Shown: positions 44,077 to 54,739 of the stretch, one piece after another
How the letters are laid out: each line of letters starts with the position of its first letter
Position numbering within the stretch: position 1 is the stretch's first letter
Assembly: GCA_030704615.1 (NCBI GenBank)
Contig: CM060734.1
Coordinates: 23,126,001-23,190,000 of the forward strand
Reading direction: 5' to 3'
Source: Takakia lepidozioides
Taxonomy: Eukaryota; Streptophyta; Takakiopsida; Takakiales; Takakiaceae
DNA length: 64,000 nucleotides
Translations under genes and position numbers: made by a program
The notes under the pieces: generated by a model
What the model saw: only the letters and a program-made list of their open reading frames with translations
Databases searched by the model: none
What the model was told of the DNA's origin: nothing

Positions 44077-45001
44077 TTACCAAGTTAAATACTTAACTAC
44101 TCCCATCAAGCCTCGAAAGCGTTCATGTTTTTCAGCATTAAGCCTTTTTGTCAGTATGTCCGCAACCATGTTGTTGGTGTTGCAATATATCAGCTTAACA
44201 ACTCCAGCTTCAGTCTTCTCTCGTACCAGATAATGAATCTCAATATGCTTTGTGCGAGCATAAAACATTGGATTCTTCGAGAGAGCAATACACCCTTGGT
44301 TGTCATCATATATGACCATGGTATCCCTCTGTGGATGACCAATACTTTGAGAGAAATGATGATAACCATAACGCTTGCCTTGTAGCTTGAGATGCAGCCA
44401 TATATCCTGCCTCAGTTGAGAACATAACAACTGTCGATTGCTTCTTGCTGCTCCAGCTAACAGCTCCATTTGCTAGCATAAAAACATAGTCAGATATAGA
44501 ATGGCGGTCATCAACGAAACCAGCCCAATCTGCATCACAATAGCCGTATAGCTTTGTGCTTTTGCAAGCACTATCTGAGATACCATATGAACCCATTTGA
44601 TCCAATTGAACTTTATCATTGTTCTTTCTCAAGCATAGACCATAGTCCAGTGTGTCTCTCAGATAACGAAAAATCCACTTTACTGCAACCCAATGGAGTT
44701 GCCCAGGGTTAGCCACAAATTATCTTACGACCCCCACTGCTTGTGCAATATCTAGCCTAGTATAGACCATTGCATACATGAGACTTCCCACAACACTCTG
44801 ATAGGGAACATCTCTCATTGTCTCCAAGTCTGCAGCACTCTTAGGACTCATCTCATTTGAGAGTTTGCAATTTGGGACAAACGGGGTATTTACCGGCGTA
44901 CTTTCAGCCATATCAAAGCGCCTTAAGATATCTTCAAGATACTTACGCTGGTTTAGGTAAATCGCTCGGTCTTGTCGAACACGAGATACCGATACCTCCA
45001 A
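44077..45001 (-). pseudogene. Ty1/Copia RT C-terminus and RNase H
   Basis: The frames encode AIYLNQRKYLEDILRRFDMA, VPYQSVVGSLMYAM and RLDIAQAVGVV (RT end). Then HWVAVKWIFRYLRDTLDYGL, LYGYCDADWAGFVDDRHSIS and SWSSKKQSTVVMFSTEAGYM follow (RNase H). After a frame change come MVIYDDNQGCIALSKNPMFY, ARTKHIEIHYLVREK and ADILTKRLNAEKHERFRGLM. CDADWAG and TKHIEIHYH-type motifs are diagnostic of Copia. It ends 16 bp from the LTR as expected for a 3' end. Gag, protease and integrase are missing. Confidence 0.92.
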
Positions 45002-45410
45002 GCAGTACTAGATCTATTTCAAATCCACAATCTCAAACCTCTTTGAGATATCACTTTGTCTTTTTCAACAAAGCCTGATCAACACATGATCACATGATCT
45101 CTTTCAGATCCACCATCTCAAACCTCTTTGAGATATCACTTTGTCTTTTTCAACAAAGCCTGATCAATACATGATTTAAGATCTCCATTGAGAAATGTTG
45201 TACATACATCCATCTGATGTGCCTCAAGATTTTCAACGGATGAGTACCAAATATAGATAATAAATATATTGCATCAGATTTACTTTTATCATGGTAAGTT
45301 GCCACTGATTTAGGCTGGGAATCGTATTTTTATATATGTATGTGTGTGCGCATGTGTGTAATTTCAGTAGATGAGAAAGATGAGCTAAATTACAATTGTA
45401 GGGATGTTTT

Positions 45411-45769
45411 TGTTGGAAATCAACTCCTTACCAAGTTACTGCTACTGTGATGACAAGTCAGGCTTCCATAATAGCAGTGCTGACAAGTCACAGTTAACAA
45501 TAGAGATAAGCCTCAGTTAGCTAAAAGATAGCTAAAATTAGCTTCAATTATTAATGACTCAAGTCAGTGTACCAGAATAGCAGGTGGAGATAACTTAAGT
45601 TAAAGGAAATGGTTATGCTATAGTTATCTCAGCTATTCCTGGATTAGACTTTGAGTATAAATAGGGAGAGCTCGGAGGGTGGACACACAGCTTGTTGTGG
45701 TCCTATGGTTGGGTGGAGAGTTCTTAGTAATCAATTCATCTTATCTCTATTCTCTGTCGAATTCCAACA
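45411..45769 (+). repeat. Copia LTR (5' type, plus orientation)
   Basis: It starts TGTTGGAAATCAACTCC and ends GAATTCCAACA, with TG...CA and 8-bp terminal inverted repeats. TATAAATAG at about 45657 is a likely promoter TATA box. It is homologous to the LTR at 43630-44061 but in the opposite orientation, and is followed at once by a primer-binding site. Confidence 0.88.
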
Positions 45770-45781
45770 TGGTATCAGAGC
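45770..45781 (+). promoter_or_regulatory. Copia primer-binding site (initiator Met tRNA)
   Basis: TGGTATCAGAGC directly follows the LTR end CA. It is the standard plant Copia PBS complementary to the 3' end of initiator methionine tRNA, and fixes the orientation of this LTR as plus. Confidence 0.9.
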
Positions 45782-46935
45782 GAGTTTTTGTCTAAGAGAT
45801 AGAAGGAGATGAGTATTTGATTTACAACCTATAGGCTTGAGTGCTTGCTGTTAGATCTGAAAGTTTGAGGTATTTTGTACTTGTATGATAGAAATAGGGT
45901 TCCTTTGAGACAGGGATCGCGTAGAGGGGCATTGTAGATATTCTCATGATGTACTTTGTATACATCCGATTAATCGATTGATGTAAAAAAAATTCTTGTT
46001 GCTCGTGTGGGTTGCGACTTTGCATATGTGATCTAAACATACTTATGCACATGTGGACCAAATATGAGCTTGAACCAAGTTGATTCAATGGGTCATTCTA
46101 GTGTTGAACGCAGCTACGTGTCATAGAGACGGAAAATTGTGTTTCGCCTGCAGATGATTTTGTTTTTATTCCATTTTCAAGCCATATGCTTAATGATAGC
46201 ATATGCAATGTGCGTGCAAAATTTGGGAGTAAACAAAAGTCATTTGGACCCATAACCAGATTTGGTTCTCTCATTTGCACTCCAAAGTTGAATTATCTTC
46301 AACTTCATGCACTCTTGATAGAGAGTTCTGCAAAAGTGACCCTAGAAACACACTTATTTTTTTTCATTTTTTTTTTGGTCCCATTTTTGCATGGATGTAG
46401 TGGTGCAAAGCCTGATGTCACAGAACAAAATAGAGCTAAAAATAAAATCATTACGCCCCTCAAAACCGCAATCATATATTTTCTAAATGCAAATATTTAT
46501 ATTAATTTAAATTCGATTTAATTCAAAATTGGTGCAAGGGTGAGTGCGTCGTTGGGGAGGCAAATTTTTTTTTTTATTAAATTTTTATCCTGCTGGATCT
46601 TTGTACAGGTGTTGCACACATATTTAAGCACATGTAGGAAAAAATGAAGCTTGAGCCACATCCATTTGTTGGGTGCAATGGCATGAGAGGATTTTCTTTC
46701 ACATTAATAAACAAAATTTGGTTGATAGGGTGAATGCGTCACTGGGGGGCAAATGATTTTGTTTGGGTTTAAAACTTTGCATGCGTGTACGTTGCGCACA
46801 TACATGTAATTATTGAATGACATATTTGATGCACACACACATTGAAGGTTGTTGTTTGCATTTCGCTTATAATGAAGTGTATGGTTGCAATGACACATTA
46901 TAATATATGTCTTTATGTTCATTTGTTTGTATCAG
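45782..46935. other. No recognisable gene downstream of the plus-oriented LTR
   Basis: Where gag should follow the PBS no Copia gag or protease frame was seen. The sequence is AT-rich, with repeated GTTTTGTTTGGG / GCACACATA-type phrases. It is probably eroded or unrelated. Confidence 0.35.
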
Positions 46936-47244
46936 GACTTTGTCCATCCCTTCCCGGTCTTTTCTCTTGGCACCCCATCCGAAAACAACCCAAGTACATC
47001 AGGCGGGAGCCGTGGGCGAGACGCCGCTCCTATGGTACCAGACGATGATGACGTTGACAGTGATAATGACAGTGACAACAACAATGAGCATGGAATTAAC
47101 CAGGAGGATGTGCAAGCCATGGAGGATCTCTTAATGCATCATGTGGGTGCTGATGCATCCCATGAAGAGGGAACTCGGCCAATCAATGATCCTGAAATGG
47201 CCCCCTCAAATGACATGGAGAGGGAGGCGAGAACTCCCTTGTAG
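46936..47244 (+). CDS. Short acidic frame of unknown origin
   Basis: After a TATCAG acceptor-like site the frame encodes FSLGTPSENNPSTSGGSRGR, then a tract of Asp/Asn/Ser (VPDDDDVDSDNDSDNNNEHG) and EDVQAMEDLLMHHVGADASH. The acidic low-complexity block resembles tails of some transposon or transcriptional proteins, but no domain is recognisable. The last 39 bp overlap the minus-strand LINE ORF1 end, so the true 3' end may be disrupted. Confidence 0.3.
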   Translation, partial: DFVHPFPVFSLGTPSENNPSTSGGSRGRDAAPMVPDDDDVDSDNDSDNNNEHGINQEDVQAMEDLLMHHVGADASHEEGTRPINDPEMAPSNDMEREARTPL

Positions 47245-48087
47245 AAAGGGGCGAAAGTGAGTCGAGGGGGGATGGATGTTCCTGGCCCCGCTTCTTTTCC
47301 TTTTACCCTCCTTGCAGTTAGCTTTGATATGGCCCACCTGTCCACAGTTGAAGCAGGCTAGAGAAGCAGTTTCTTCTACTAGTCGGATAGTGTAATAATT
47401 GCCTTCCCTGTCAATGGGGAGTCTCACATAGGGTGGGAAAGATTCTTCATTGGGCATCATAACCACAAATTTAGCACAGCCTGAGTCATTCAGCCTTGAG
47501 GCTATAGTGGTGGATTTCCATGTTGGGTCCAACTTGAGATCTTCTGAGGTAAGCAAAGGATCAAACACCCCCATGCATCCCAGATAGAAATACCCAAAAT
47601 GTCTAGCAATATTTGGGAGGTTGTAAAGGTATTGATCTGGAATAAATGGCACTGTGATGATTCTAGGCCCCCAAAGCTTACAATTTCTGTTGCCTAGTTT
47701 GGAAGACCAATAGAAGACATTGACATTGAACCCATGGAGATGTGGGTTGAATTTCAATGCCACATCTGCCGCTTCCTGCGTCTCAAATAGGATTGAGAAG
47801 AAGCCTCTACCTTTGGCATGACAGAAGTGCTACTTTAGCCCCCTTCCCCCCCCCCCAAGATGGCGGGAGGCCCAGTCCCTAACGTGAGCCCTGCTAACTT
47901 TCCTGCTTGGAAAGTGCAACAGGACGCCTTTTTCTTCCATTGTAGTAACCCGACTGTCAAGACCGTCTTTGTCCACCTCAACTAAAGACCATTCACCACT
48001 CATTGCCTCTTGCTCTTCTAATGTGTCCTTGAGGTAGTCTTGCTGATCGCAGGGGATGGGTGAGTCTTCCATCGTTGGATTGAACAT
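47206..48087 (-). pseudogene. L1-type LINE ORF1 (DUF4283-like plus CCHC), truncated
   Basis: Positions 48087-47830 encode TTMEEKGVLLHFPSRKVSRA-HVRDWASRHLG. A frame break at a C-run (about 47848) precedes ALKFNPHLHGFNVNVFYWSS, PRIITVPFIPDQYLYNLPNI and ACFNCGQVGHIKANCKEGKR. The order and phrasing parallel the LINE ORF1 at 17681 (ITVPFIP against IAIPFLP; AxLKFN; CCHC). It diverges right after the knuckle, without the long extension seen there. Confidence 0.85.
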
Positions 48088-48811
48088 TGAATCATGAGGA
48101 GGAACGTTGGGCCGCTGCCAGGAGCTGGATGCCGCGTGGAGAAGTGGCGACTGTGGCCTGCCGGGGACCGAGCGATGAGGGGGGATTGATCGAGCCTGAT
48201 GCGCCAGGAAATAGCCAGTGCCCGAGGAGGGTGGAGGGTGGTTGAATTGCTAAATTCGTGGTGATCTCTGGTGAGCTCGCTTCCAGCCATTGCCATGATT
48301 CTTTAGCTGGGACGAGCTGAATGGAGCCATTTGAGAAAGAGAGAAGGATTCAAGGGGAATGGTGTAGGTTGGGGCAGAAGACGATGGTTGAGTGAGGAGA
48401 TACCAGCGGTGGAGACAGGAGCCCGCAGCGAGGAGGCAAGGTGGCGGGCTATTGAAAATGTTAATGTTATGGGGCCGACCAAATGGCAGGGTGGAGTAAA
48501 GGTTTCGTATGTGACGGCGACGGCACAGCCGTGTGGGGATAAGGACAGATCAATTGCACCGCCAATCTGTAGTGGAGTTTAATGGATATGACATGGATGA
48601 AGGATGAGGAAGAGACGCTGAGATAGCAACCCAGCGTTCTCAGTCTTGATGTTAAGAACTGTGGCTTAAGTTTTCCTGAAAGAATTCATTTGAATGCCAT
48701 TCCATGGCTTGGGTTGTGTTTTTCGAGGTTATGGCCTCTGAGTTTCAATGTCTTCAAGATATTAAGACTTGAAGTCTTGTTAAATTTCCATATGGACGGC
48801 AGTCTTTTGGC

Positions 48812-48964
48812 TGCACATGGATTTTCAAAGTTAAGTGCAATGCAGATGGTTCTGTAACAAGGCACAAAGCTCATTTGGCTGCAAAGGGGTTTTCACAAAT
48901 TGAAGGTATGGATTACAATAAAACCTTCTCCCATGTTGCACGGATGGACAATTTGCCAAAGTAA
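48812..48964 (+). pseudogene. Copia reverse transcriptase fragment
   Basis: The frame reads CTWIFKVKCNADGSVTRHKA, HLAAKGFSQIEGMDYNKTFS and HVARMDNLPK. It matches the first block of Copia RT (CKWVxKxKxxxDGSxxRxKARLVAKGFxQxxGxDYxETFSPVA). Only 50 codons remain before a TAA. Confidence 0.85.
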
Positions 48965-49270
48965 AAGTAAAGGGGCGCGATGTAGGAGCTCCGCAAACTG
49001 CGGTGAGAGAGAGAACCCCCAATGGTCTCTTCGTCTCTCTTGCAAGGCCCGACATGAGGTCCCTTCCTAGAATCGACATATTATCCCTTTCTTCCAGTGT
49101 GAAGACTTCTCACTCCTAAGTGCATCTGAAACACTTTGATATTCATCACTGTCAATGAAATAGGCAGAAGATATCTTTGAGGGTTTTTTCAATCATAGTA
49201 GATTGTACCTCCTCCATCTGAACCTCAACAATCTCCTCAACAATCTTCTCTTTCATTTTATCTTCATGAG

Positions 49271-49648
49271 TTAGAGCCAAGTTCTCTTTTTCACAGTATA
49301 CTGACGTCCCAATAATAAGGAGTAAGCCTCCATGACTTCATCCATCTTCAACACAGTTACTGTGATCATAAAGATCATCTTCTGTATCTGTATCTTAACT
49401 CCTCTTATCAATCCCAATGGCTGTACACTTCTTTGATCTGCCATTGTTACTGTAAATGGGGCTGGTTTTATGTTACTTAGACCAAGCTTCTTCCTTAATT
49501 GGTCTGTCATGATATTTACTCCAGAGCCTCCATCTATCAGTACATCAGTTAGTTCTGTGCTTCCAATTCTCAATTGGATTACTGGCATAGAATCATCAAA
49601 GTCCATGACTATTTCTCGCCCTTCCGGCTTCACATTATAACTGGTCAC
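49271..49648 (-). pseudogene. Retropepsin-like protease fragment
   Basis: The frame includes VMDFDDSMPVIQLRIGSTEL, TDVLIDGGSGVNIMTDQLRK and EAYSLLLGRQ. LIDGGS is the DGGS/DTGA-type active site of plant Ty3 proteases, and LLGR is the conserved C-terminal motif. After a frame change the frame continues CEKENLALTHEDK, then EEIVEVQMEE. Its place downstream of integrase and the ORF at 49728 is out of order for one element, so it probably belongs to a second, rearranged copy. Confidence 0.7.
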
Positions 49649-49727
49649 CTTGCTGTTAGGTCTGTGTTTCCTGTCTCCTGGGCAATTCGATTGATTGCTT
49701 GATACAGCCTGTGTCTACAATAAGGTG

Positions 49728-51089
49728 CTATATGTCTGCCCATGCTACCTCTTCTCCTCTCAGGGCTTTGAGTATTTCCTCTGTGAATGATCTGCTCAAA
49801 TACTGTTGGTTCTGTTTCATGGCAAACAGAACGTTCAATACCTGGCCTACCTCCCTTAGCCCTGGGTACACGGCCTTGGTACAAGCATAACCCTGAGTTT
49901 TAAAGAAACTCCCTTCTTGGAATAAGTCCCTTATTTGCAGTCTTGCCCTGTGCTCCTCCACATGCACCTGACCTGATGGCAATTCAAACAATTGCTCTAG
50001 GTATAGGGGAGTAACTTCTAATTCAACTCCCTTCACCGTTGTTGCTCCTGTCTTAGGCTCAAAGTTCTGCAAGAATTGTAACATGTACTGCCTATGGTGC
50101 AATGTCCAATCTTTGCTTTGCAATCCTTCTAATCGTAGCTCCTTCAGTAACTGTACCGCATGTGGAGTAGCAATCGTTTGTTTCTGCAGGATTGTGGTGC
50201 TCTTCACCCTGATTTCTTCCATTCCTCTCACTCTCTTCATTCTAGACCCACAGAAAGGTTTTGGCTGTAACAATTAAAGAAATGTCTGCAGGGCACAAAG
50301 CATAAACGTATGGTTGCCACAAAATGCTATGGGTAATTTCTTGTAAGCCTGCGGGGCTTGCAAGCATCGATTAAGAGAAAAGATACTCTCTGTTCTTCTA
50401 TCCCCGTGCCACTGCGTAAGTAGTATCGCGAGCATATAGTCTGTTAGTTCCTCCATAGCTTCAAAGCTATAGCATTGATGGTCTGTCCCATCGAGACGCC
50501 CGTTACTTGGAACGACGCCAACTCTTGCGCTTAAAATCCCTCCAATTTCTTGATCCTGCTTCTGGCTTATGATTGGCTGTAACTGCTGTGACTGGATTTT
50601 AGATTTAATTTCCTTCCATGGATTTTCCACTCTGGACTGTCCACTAGGATAGCACATGTGACATGGATTTCGCTTTTCGGTACTTTTAAAGGGTTCCGTT
50701 ACCCTTTCCCTGTATGCATTAATGGGCCCATAATAAGTTAATGTGTTGGGTAGGTACTTTGACAGCCAATTTTGTCTTCTTCCTTGATGACACTCGCCTT
50801 TGCAATCCATGTCCGGCTGTGTGTCTTGCCCTGGCGTCCACGTGTCCATTTCTAAACGTGCCTCCGTCCACTTTTCCGCCGGCCACTGTCCGGATGTTAA
50901 CCCACGTCCACCTGTCACGGATCCTATGGACTGTGTAACCCCAATAAGTTGTGTTGAGCTGTGACAGGCTGTGTCATACTGTGGTACGCTGTGATAGGCT
51001 GTGACACGCTGTGGTAGGTTGTGATAGGCTGTGTCACGCTGTGATAGGCTGTGTTGCGCCGTGATGGGCTGTGATAGGCTGTGCCACAC
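49728..51089 (-). pseudogene. Downstream ORF of the Ty3 family, copy 1
   Basis: The frame leaves the decamer array and runs through ESIFSLNRCLQAPQAYKKLP, FCGNHTFMLCALQTFL to a TAA (50274-50276), then on in the same frame with MLQPKPFCGSRMKRVRG, DWTLHHRQYMLQFLQNF, TTVKGVELEVTPLYLEQLFE and FAMKQNQQYLSRSFTEEILK. Copy 2 has CAA at the stop, so the break is a nonsense change. The VKGVELxxTPxYLxQLFxLP phrase resembles the N-terminal region of proteins found in some plant retroelements (Transposase_32/plant-mobile-domain-like); this is only a resemblance. Sequence diverges from copy 2 near 49741. Confidence 0.65.
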
Positions 51090-52684
51090 TTGTACTGCCC
51101 GCCCTGGTCACATACGCTCGGCCTAGCGACAAGTGCTCCATATTCCGTTGGTATCACTGGTGCAGCCCGTGACTGCTTCTGTGTTTCAACATGCAAATCA
51201 TGTTGTAATGGTTTGTCATGGATACCACTGTACCCCTTCAACTTATTGGCATTGACTCTTCCCAGCATCTCTTTGTTAATGGTTTGTAATATGGCGGTGT
51301 TGTTATCATACATCTTCTGTATGACATAAGGTCCTTTCCATGGTGATTTAAGCTTAGAAGCTTTAATCTTTCCTTTCTTTTGCAACCAAAGAACCAAATC
51401 TCCCGTCTTAAAAGTCTTTAACTTGCCTTCATCAAACTGTTCCTTTCTCTTCATCTGAATTCTGGTCATGTTATCAGCTGCATCAGCACGTACTTCTTCC
51501 ACATGGTATAATTCATGTTTCCTGACCTTAATTGAATCTTGCAATTCCATTCTCTTTCCCCATTCCATTCTCATGGTAGGTAATAGGAATTCCACTGGAA
51601 GTAAAGCTTCCATACCATAAACTAATTGGAATGGTGTATACTTAGTGGTGACTTTATATGAAGTCCTGTATGACCACAAAGCTGTCAGCAGCTTTATATC
51701 CCAATCCGTTCTGTTTGCATTGACTATCTTAGCCAAGATAGTACATTGTATTTTGTTGGTAGCCTCTGCCTGCCCATTACCCTGTGGGTAATACGTTGTA
51801 CTTTTCCTATGCACAATCATGAACTCTTTAGTCAATAGTTCAATGGTCTCATTAATGAAGTGACTTCTCTGATCACTAATAAATTCCAAGGGACAGCCAA
51901 ATCGTGTAAGTATGTTCTCATACAAGAACCTTGCTGTGGACTTGGCTGTGTCGTCCCTCAAAGCTTTAGCTTCCACCCACTTCGTAGTATAATCAGTGGC
52001 TGTAATTATGTACCTGTTCTGTGTATTCTTGGCTGGTGGGTTAATTGGTCCAACAAAGTCTAGTCCCCATTTCTGAAATGGTTCAGTAGGCATTGTAGGA
52101 TGCAAAGCCATCTTCCCAGATCTCTGCAAAGGTCCTAGCCTCTGACATTCATCACAACTCTGACAATACTTGTGTACATCTTTGAACAAAGTAGGCCACC
52201 AGTAACCTGCAAGTACTATCTTCGTACTGGTAGTCTCTTCTCCAAAATGACCTCCAGCCACTCCTTTATGAACTTCCTCCAAAACTTTATTTACTTCATG
52301 GTGGTACAAACATTGTTTAAGTACTCCATCAGGTCCTAGCTTATATATTCTGCTTCCTACCATAGTATAAGGTAAAGCCTTGATAGCGATTCTCTTCCTC
52401 TGCTCCTTACCATAACTAGGTGGGCACTGATCATGAGTAAGGTAGTATCTGATTGGCCACTGCCAATCTAACCATTCATCTGCACTTCCTTGCACCTCCA
52501 TTACAAATAAACTCGCATCAGGTAACTGATCGTCTACTCCTGTGGCGGCTTCTCCTATTGTTAGTCGTGACAAATGATCTGCCACAAGATGCAAACGGTC
52601 AGGCTTGTAAACAACCTCAAACTCAAACTCGTGCAAGATTATTAACCACCTTACTATCCTTCCACTTATCAAAGGTTTGTTCAC
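50924..52684 (-). pseudogene. Ty3/gypsy RNase H end and integrase, copy 1
   Basis: The frame begins in the RNase H tail (NKPLISGRIVRWLIILHEFE, LHLVADHLSRL). It then has the H2C2 finger (HHEVNKVLEEVHKGVAGGHF, YCQSCDECQRL), the core (KWGLDFVGPINPPAKNTQNR, CPLEFISDQRSHFINETIEL, YYPQGNGQAEATNKI) and a C-terminal domain (KTGDLVLWLQKKGKI, KSPWKGPYVIQKMYDNNTAI). Asp, Asp and Glu of the triad are present; SDQG is altered to SDQR. The C-terminus runs through the decamer array and ends GLHSP soon after. Confidence 0.93.
50951..51090. repeat. 10-bp tandem array, 14 units, at the integrase 3' end
   Basis: Fourteen decamers of the form GTGnnnnGCT (plus strand; for example GTGATAGGCT, GTGACACGCT) run without interruption. 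On the minus strand they encode Thr/Ala/Tyr/His/Ser-rich peptide with a 10-residue period (3 units). Since each unit shifts frame by one, all three minus frames stay open. Confidence 0.92.
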
Positions 52685-52699
52685 CAGATATATCAGAGC

Positions 52700-54163
52700 C
52701 TAGTGATCCACATAAAACATCAATTTTCTTCCTAGTAGGTAATGCCTGAATTTCTTGATTGCATAAATCATTGCCAGTGCTTCTCTTTCAATTGTGCTAT
52801 AGTTCCTTTCAGCACTATTCATCAACCTGCTAGCATAGTACACATGTGAATCTATATTTCCTGTAACATTCTGGGCTAACACTGCTCCCAATGCTTCTCC
52901 TGAGGCATCACAGTGAACATGAAATACTACATGCCAGTGAGGGTTAATCAGCACAGGTGTAGTTGTTACTGACAATGTAAGTTCCTCAAAAGCCTGTTGA
53001 CATTCAACTGTCCATGCAAACACTGCATCTTTCTTCAGAAGCTTGCTCAATGGTGCTGCTATTTGTGCATACCTTTTGACAAATCTTCTGTAATAACTGG
53101 TTTGCCCAAGGAATCTCCTTAGACTCTTAACATTTACTGGTGGTGGAGAGACTTTAATGACCTCTGTCTTCCTGGGATCCACAAGAAGTCCTCTCTTACA
53201 CACAATGTGTCCTAGAAGCACCCCTGAGTTCACACAGATAGTACACTTCTCTGGATTCAGGCCCAGACCTCTCATCTTGCATCTGGCTAGACATAACTCC
53301 AATTTATGCAAGTGCTCATTCTTAGAGCTGTACACACTGAAATCATCCAAGAACACATGCATGAAATCATCCAGATACTCATGAAAAGATTCACTTATCA
53401 CTCTCTGAAAGGTTGCTGGTGCATTACAAAGTCCAAAGGGCATGACTTTGTATGCATAAACACCCCAGTCTGTGATGAAAGCTGTCTTTCCCTGGTCTTC
53501 TTCTGCCAGTTGCACTTGATTATAACCATTGAAGCCATCCATGAATGAGTACATCTCATGGCTTGCCACACTGTCCAATACTGCTTCTGTGAATGGCAAG
53601 GGAAATGGATCTTTCTTCGTGCAAGCATTCAACTTCTTATAGTTCACACAAACTCTCAGTTTACCATTCTTCTTGGGAACTATCACAATGGGTGACAACC
53701 AAGTTATATACTCTATTGGGTATATAAACTTAGCCTCAGCCAACTTCTTGATCTCTTCTCCAACCTTCTGTGCATAGTTGGGATTCATTCTGTACCTTGC
53801 CTGCTTGATTGGTACTGATCCTGGTTCCAGTTCAATCTTATGCTGACAGATTTCAGGTGGTATCCCTTTTAGATCCTCATAGCTCCAAGCAAATACATCT
53901 CTGTATTTGATAAACAAACTCTTAGCTTCTTCAAAGAATTCTGGCTCCAAATCAGCTCCTACCTTCACCATCCTCGGTCCCTCTTCAGTTCCCACATTCA
54001 CTTCCCTCACTTGCTCATCAGCTGTGATTGTCCAACCAGTCACCACTTCATCCTGTAAACTCACAGTGGCTGGTTCCTCTAGGATTTCCATTTCTCCTTC
54101 TCTTTCTTCATAGAAATGTGATGGGTAATTGCTGGTTTCCTCTTCAATTGGTGTTGCTGACAC
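52700..54163 (-). pseudogene. Ty3/gypsy reverse transcriptase and RNase H, copy 1
   Basis: The frame encodes the RT from SLFIKYRDVFAWSYEDLKGI through MNPNYAQKVGEEIKKL, SPIVIVPKKNGKLRVCVNYK, DGFNGYNQVQLAEEDQGKTA, MPFGLCNAPATFQRVI and the catalytic FLDD in MHVFLDDFSVYS. RNase H follows with FHVHCDASGEALGAVLAQN and YSTIEREALAMIYAIKKFRH. It terminates in VDH-stop, where copy 2 has CAG for Gln. Otherwise the 487-codon frame is intact, so this copy is fairly young. Gag is not found upstream. Confidence 0.94.
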
Positions 54164-54192
54164 TACACCACATCAGATACCTCTTAAACAAC

Positions 54193-54735
54193 TTAGGCCT
54201 TCCAGCCGCATCTCTGCAACCTGCTCCCACTCTGGGTGTGCAGCGAACAGGGTAGCTTCCTGCTCCTCATCCAGTCCTCCCCTCCAGTCATACTCTCTGA
54301 CCCCTCCATGTCTGCTCGTAGCAGGTAATCTACTAGATTTCTTAGTGGTAATTTGCTCTCATGCCCATCGCTTCGCTCGTCCCATACTACATTGGTTCTC
54401 CTAGGATGACCAAAAGAACTATTGACCAGCCCAGCAACATTGCCGAAGATGTCGGGGTCACCATCACAAAATTTGATCTCAATGGGAGACAACCCCCGTC
54501 TACGTACATCCTGTCTGTTGACACACAAAATGTAGGGTATGATGTATGGGGCTTCGAGGCGTAATGTACGGAACTCCACGGAGGTGTAGTATGGATCGTA
54601 GTAGGGAAACAAGTCCACCATGCTGTTTCTCCAAGGAGGAACCACAATATCATTGACCGTGAATAAACCCCGACCCATAGCAGGGTCTGTAGCGGCTCTC
54701 ACAACATACCGTCTCCCCCAATACTCGAACTCCAC
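54193..54735 (-). CDS. SET-domain-like ORF beside the retroelement
   Basis: About 180 codons encode RYVVRAATDPAMGRGLFTVN, DIVVPPWR, PYYTSVEFRTLRLEAPYIIP, LSPIEIKFCDGDPDIFGNVA and GLVNSSFGHPRRTNVVWDER. GRGLF near the start and GNVAGLVNSS further on resemble SET domains of protein lysine methyltransferases (GxGLFAxxxI; GNxARFINHSC), although the final catalytic Tyr motif is not seen. It is co-oriented with, and 30 bp upstream of, the RT frame. It could be a transduced host segment or a protein of the element. Confidence 0.45.
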   Translation of the reverse strand: MEFEYWGRRYVVRAATDPAMGRGLFTVNDIVVPPWRNSMVDLFPYYDPYYTSVEFRTLRLEAPYIIPYILCVNRQDVRRRGLSPIEIKFCDGDPDIFGNVAGLVNSSFGHPRRTNVVWDERSDGHESKLPLRNLVDYLLRADMEGSESMTGGEDWMRSRKLPCSLHTQSGSRLQRCGWKA

Positions 54736-54739
54736 ATTT

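Noticed and set aside
15611-49010. Shared CTCCGCA-nnn-TGCGGTGAGAGAG motif near 15620 and 48990 as LTR ends of one family
   Set aside because: The similarity extends only about 30 bp and no TG...CA limits or paired copies could be placed.
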